From Chinchilla lanigera (taxonomy: Eukaryota > Chordata > Mammalia > Rodentia > Chinchillidae), in the NCBI RefSeq assembly GCF_000276665.1, contig NW_004955426.1, positions 858,919 through 922,918 of the forward strand: a DNA stretch of 64,000 nt. Reading direction: 5' to 3'. Under the pieces are notes generated by a model. The model ran no database searches and was not told where the DNA came from. It was given only the letters and a program-made list of their open reading frames with translations. Positions 62,646 through 64,000 of this stretch are shown here, piece after piece (the stretch's first letter is position 1; each line of letters starts with the position of its first letter). The translations under genes were made by a program, and so were the position numbers.

Positions 62646-62649
62646 TATT

Positions 62650-64000
62650 TATACAGTTAAAACATATTCACTTGGGCCACCTTATAATTACTAGTGTACA
62701 GAAATCTGTGCGGTACAAATGTAAGTGCTCACCCTGAATATGAGTTGCAAGGAGTCTCCTGAGTGGATAGTTTCATTAGAGAACAAAGTGATAATGATGC
62801 ATATCAAACAATTCTTTACTTCTCCCTTCTCGTGACTTTAATATTTTATTTACCTACCAGTTCTTAAGGTTTGGACTAAAGTTTCTGCAGTGTTTTGTCT
62901 AAACTAGCTTGTAGAGGTTTAGCTGCCATTCTATCATAGGAAAGTCTATGCCTACTCCTTTTCATATACATATATTCTCAACACGCTGGGCTCCTGGTTC
63001 TGCCATCCTCATACTTAGTTGAAAAGAAGGGGGCTTACTAGTAAGGTGGCTGGCACAAAGTTCTAAAGCTCAAAGTAGCAAAATGAAGACAGACTTTGAA
63101 CTTTCTGAATCTCAATTCTACACAAGCTATGGAAGCAAATTTGTTATGATGGTTCCTTGCAAGGCAACAATCCTTCGTATTCACACCTCTCATGGCCCTC
63201 TAAGGATGTTTCTATTCCGTGTGTTTGTTGTCTAGAGAAGCTATCATAATCTACTAGCAGGATCAGTGTCTTGTCTAGGGAAGAAGCACCCATAAAGGCC
63301 ATGTTATTCTGCCCCGCTACGAAATTCCCTCCAGTGAGAGATGTCTGATCTGTCAATGAGGGCACATCGAGACTAAGACCTGGAATGTGATGGTGGAATC
63401 CTGGGAGCGCTGGTCAGTGATGTAGAGACCTTGGCATTTGCAGATGAAATTCCTGGGCTTTCAAACTGATTGGATCTTTAAATAATCCTGGGGCTCGTGA
63501 GGGAGATGCAGCAAGGGTAGAGAGCACCAGTGAAAAACTAGAGGCTGCTGATGTTTGGTATTTGCTAACTGATTAGCAAAAAACATACATGTGACTACAT
63601 TAACTATTAATAGTGTGAATACATTACACCTGATATTTTCAAAGGAAATACACCATCAGCTTTCCGGATGTTGTAGCTCATTTGTACACACCTAAGCTTG
63701 ATGATCGAAGTGCTACGGAGTTGTGATCTCTAGAGGGGAATCATTTTAGGAGAGATCTCGATACATCCATGACACGGTAAATTGACACTCACCGTCCTTT
63801 GCATGGGAAAACAAGACAGGATTCCCCGTACTCAGGGAAAGGGATTCAGTCTGGCCTCTGGGATAAAAGAGTAGAGCAGGGATGACAGGGAAGAGAACCA
63901 GACCTGCCTCTGATGGAAGGCAAACTAGACAGGAAAAGCACCAAGGCACGTTACAGCTTGGAAGGTGTAAGCAGGGGAAACTATGAAGTGTGATTGAAAA
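62650..64000. other. Unannotated intronic DNA to the window edge
   Basis: I recognise no gene or repeat with confidence. Short frames at 63144-63365 and 63746-63949 (minus) have no family features. Confidence 0.5.

Overview
This window is nuclear DNA from a mammal, almost certainly a rodent. The evidence is threefold: three near-identical ID-type (tRNA-Ala-like) SINEs with perfect target-site duplications, several B1-like 7SL-derived SINEs, and a background of old mammal-wide repeats (MIR, L2, MER20, MaLR/ERVL LTRs). The species cannot be fixed from sequence alone. The ID variant differs from the rat/mouse form I know, so a non-murid rodent is likely (inference).

Only one protein-coding exon can be supported. 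It is a 133-nt internal exon on the minus strand at 8895..9027, encoding the start of the armadillo domain of delta-catenin (CTNND2). Both splice sites are canonical, and the 44 in-frame codons match CTNND2 rather than its paralogue PKP4. The rest of the window is intron: at least 8.9 kb of the downstream intron (1..8894) and at least 55 kb of the upstream intron (9028..64000). CTNND2 is known for giant introns, which fits. I found no neighbouring CTNND2 exon, no second gene and no structural RNA gene. The other open reading frames are short, overlap in several frames and look like chance; a few are flagged as possible decayed retrocopies.

Layout. 1-9 kb: simple repeats, a MIR, a MER20 and the CTNND2 exon. 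9-20 kb: B1-like SINEs, an L2, a TA-rich microsatellite, a duplicated 60-bp segment and a MIR split by a B1. 21-27 kb: a B1 with a young ID in its tail, a 174-nt polypurine tract, and LTR relics, one of them inside a MER20. 29-39 kb: an ID, an LTR relic, a B1, a long CT tract, then repeat-poor AT-rich DNA with clustered TAATTA motifs at 33.85-34.2 kb and 36.9-37.6 kb that look like conserved noncoding (enhancer-type) sequence. 41-46.5 kb: further enhancer-like DNA and a cluster of four MaLR-type LTRs. 47-49 kb: an unexplained stretch with two open frames on the minus strand. 50-54 kb: an L1-like relic, two LTRs and a repeat-poor AT-rich block. 59-64 kb: an L2, a diverged tandem duplication with hairpins, a young ID and a MIR.

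No previously undescribed gene system was found. The points most worth checking are the candidate intronic regulatory elements, the ID subfamily, the nested insertions and the unexplained local duplications.
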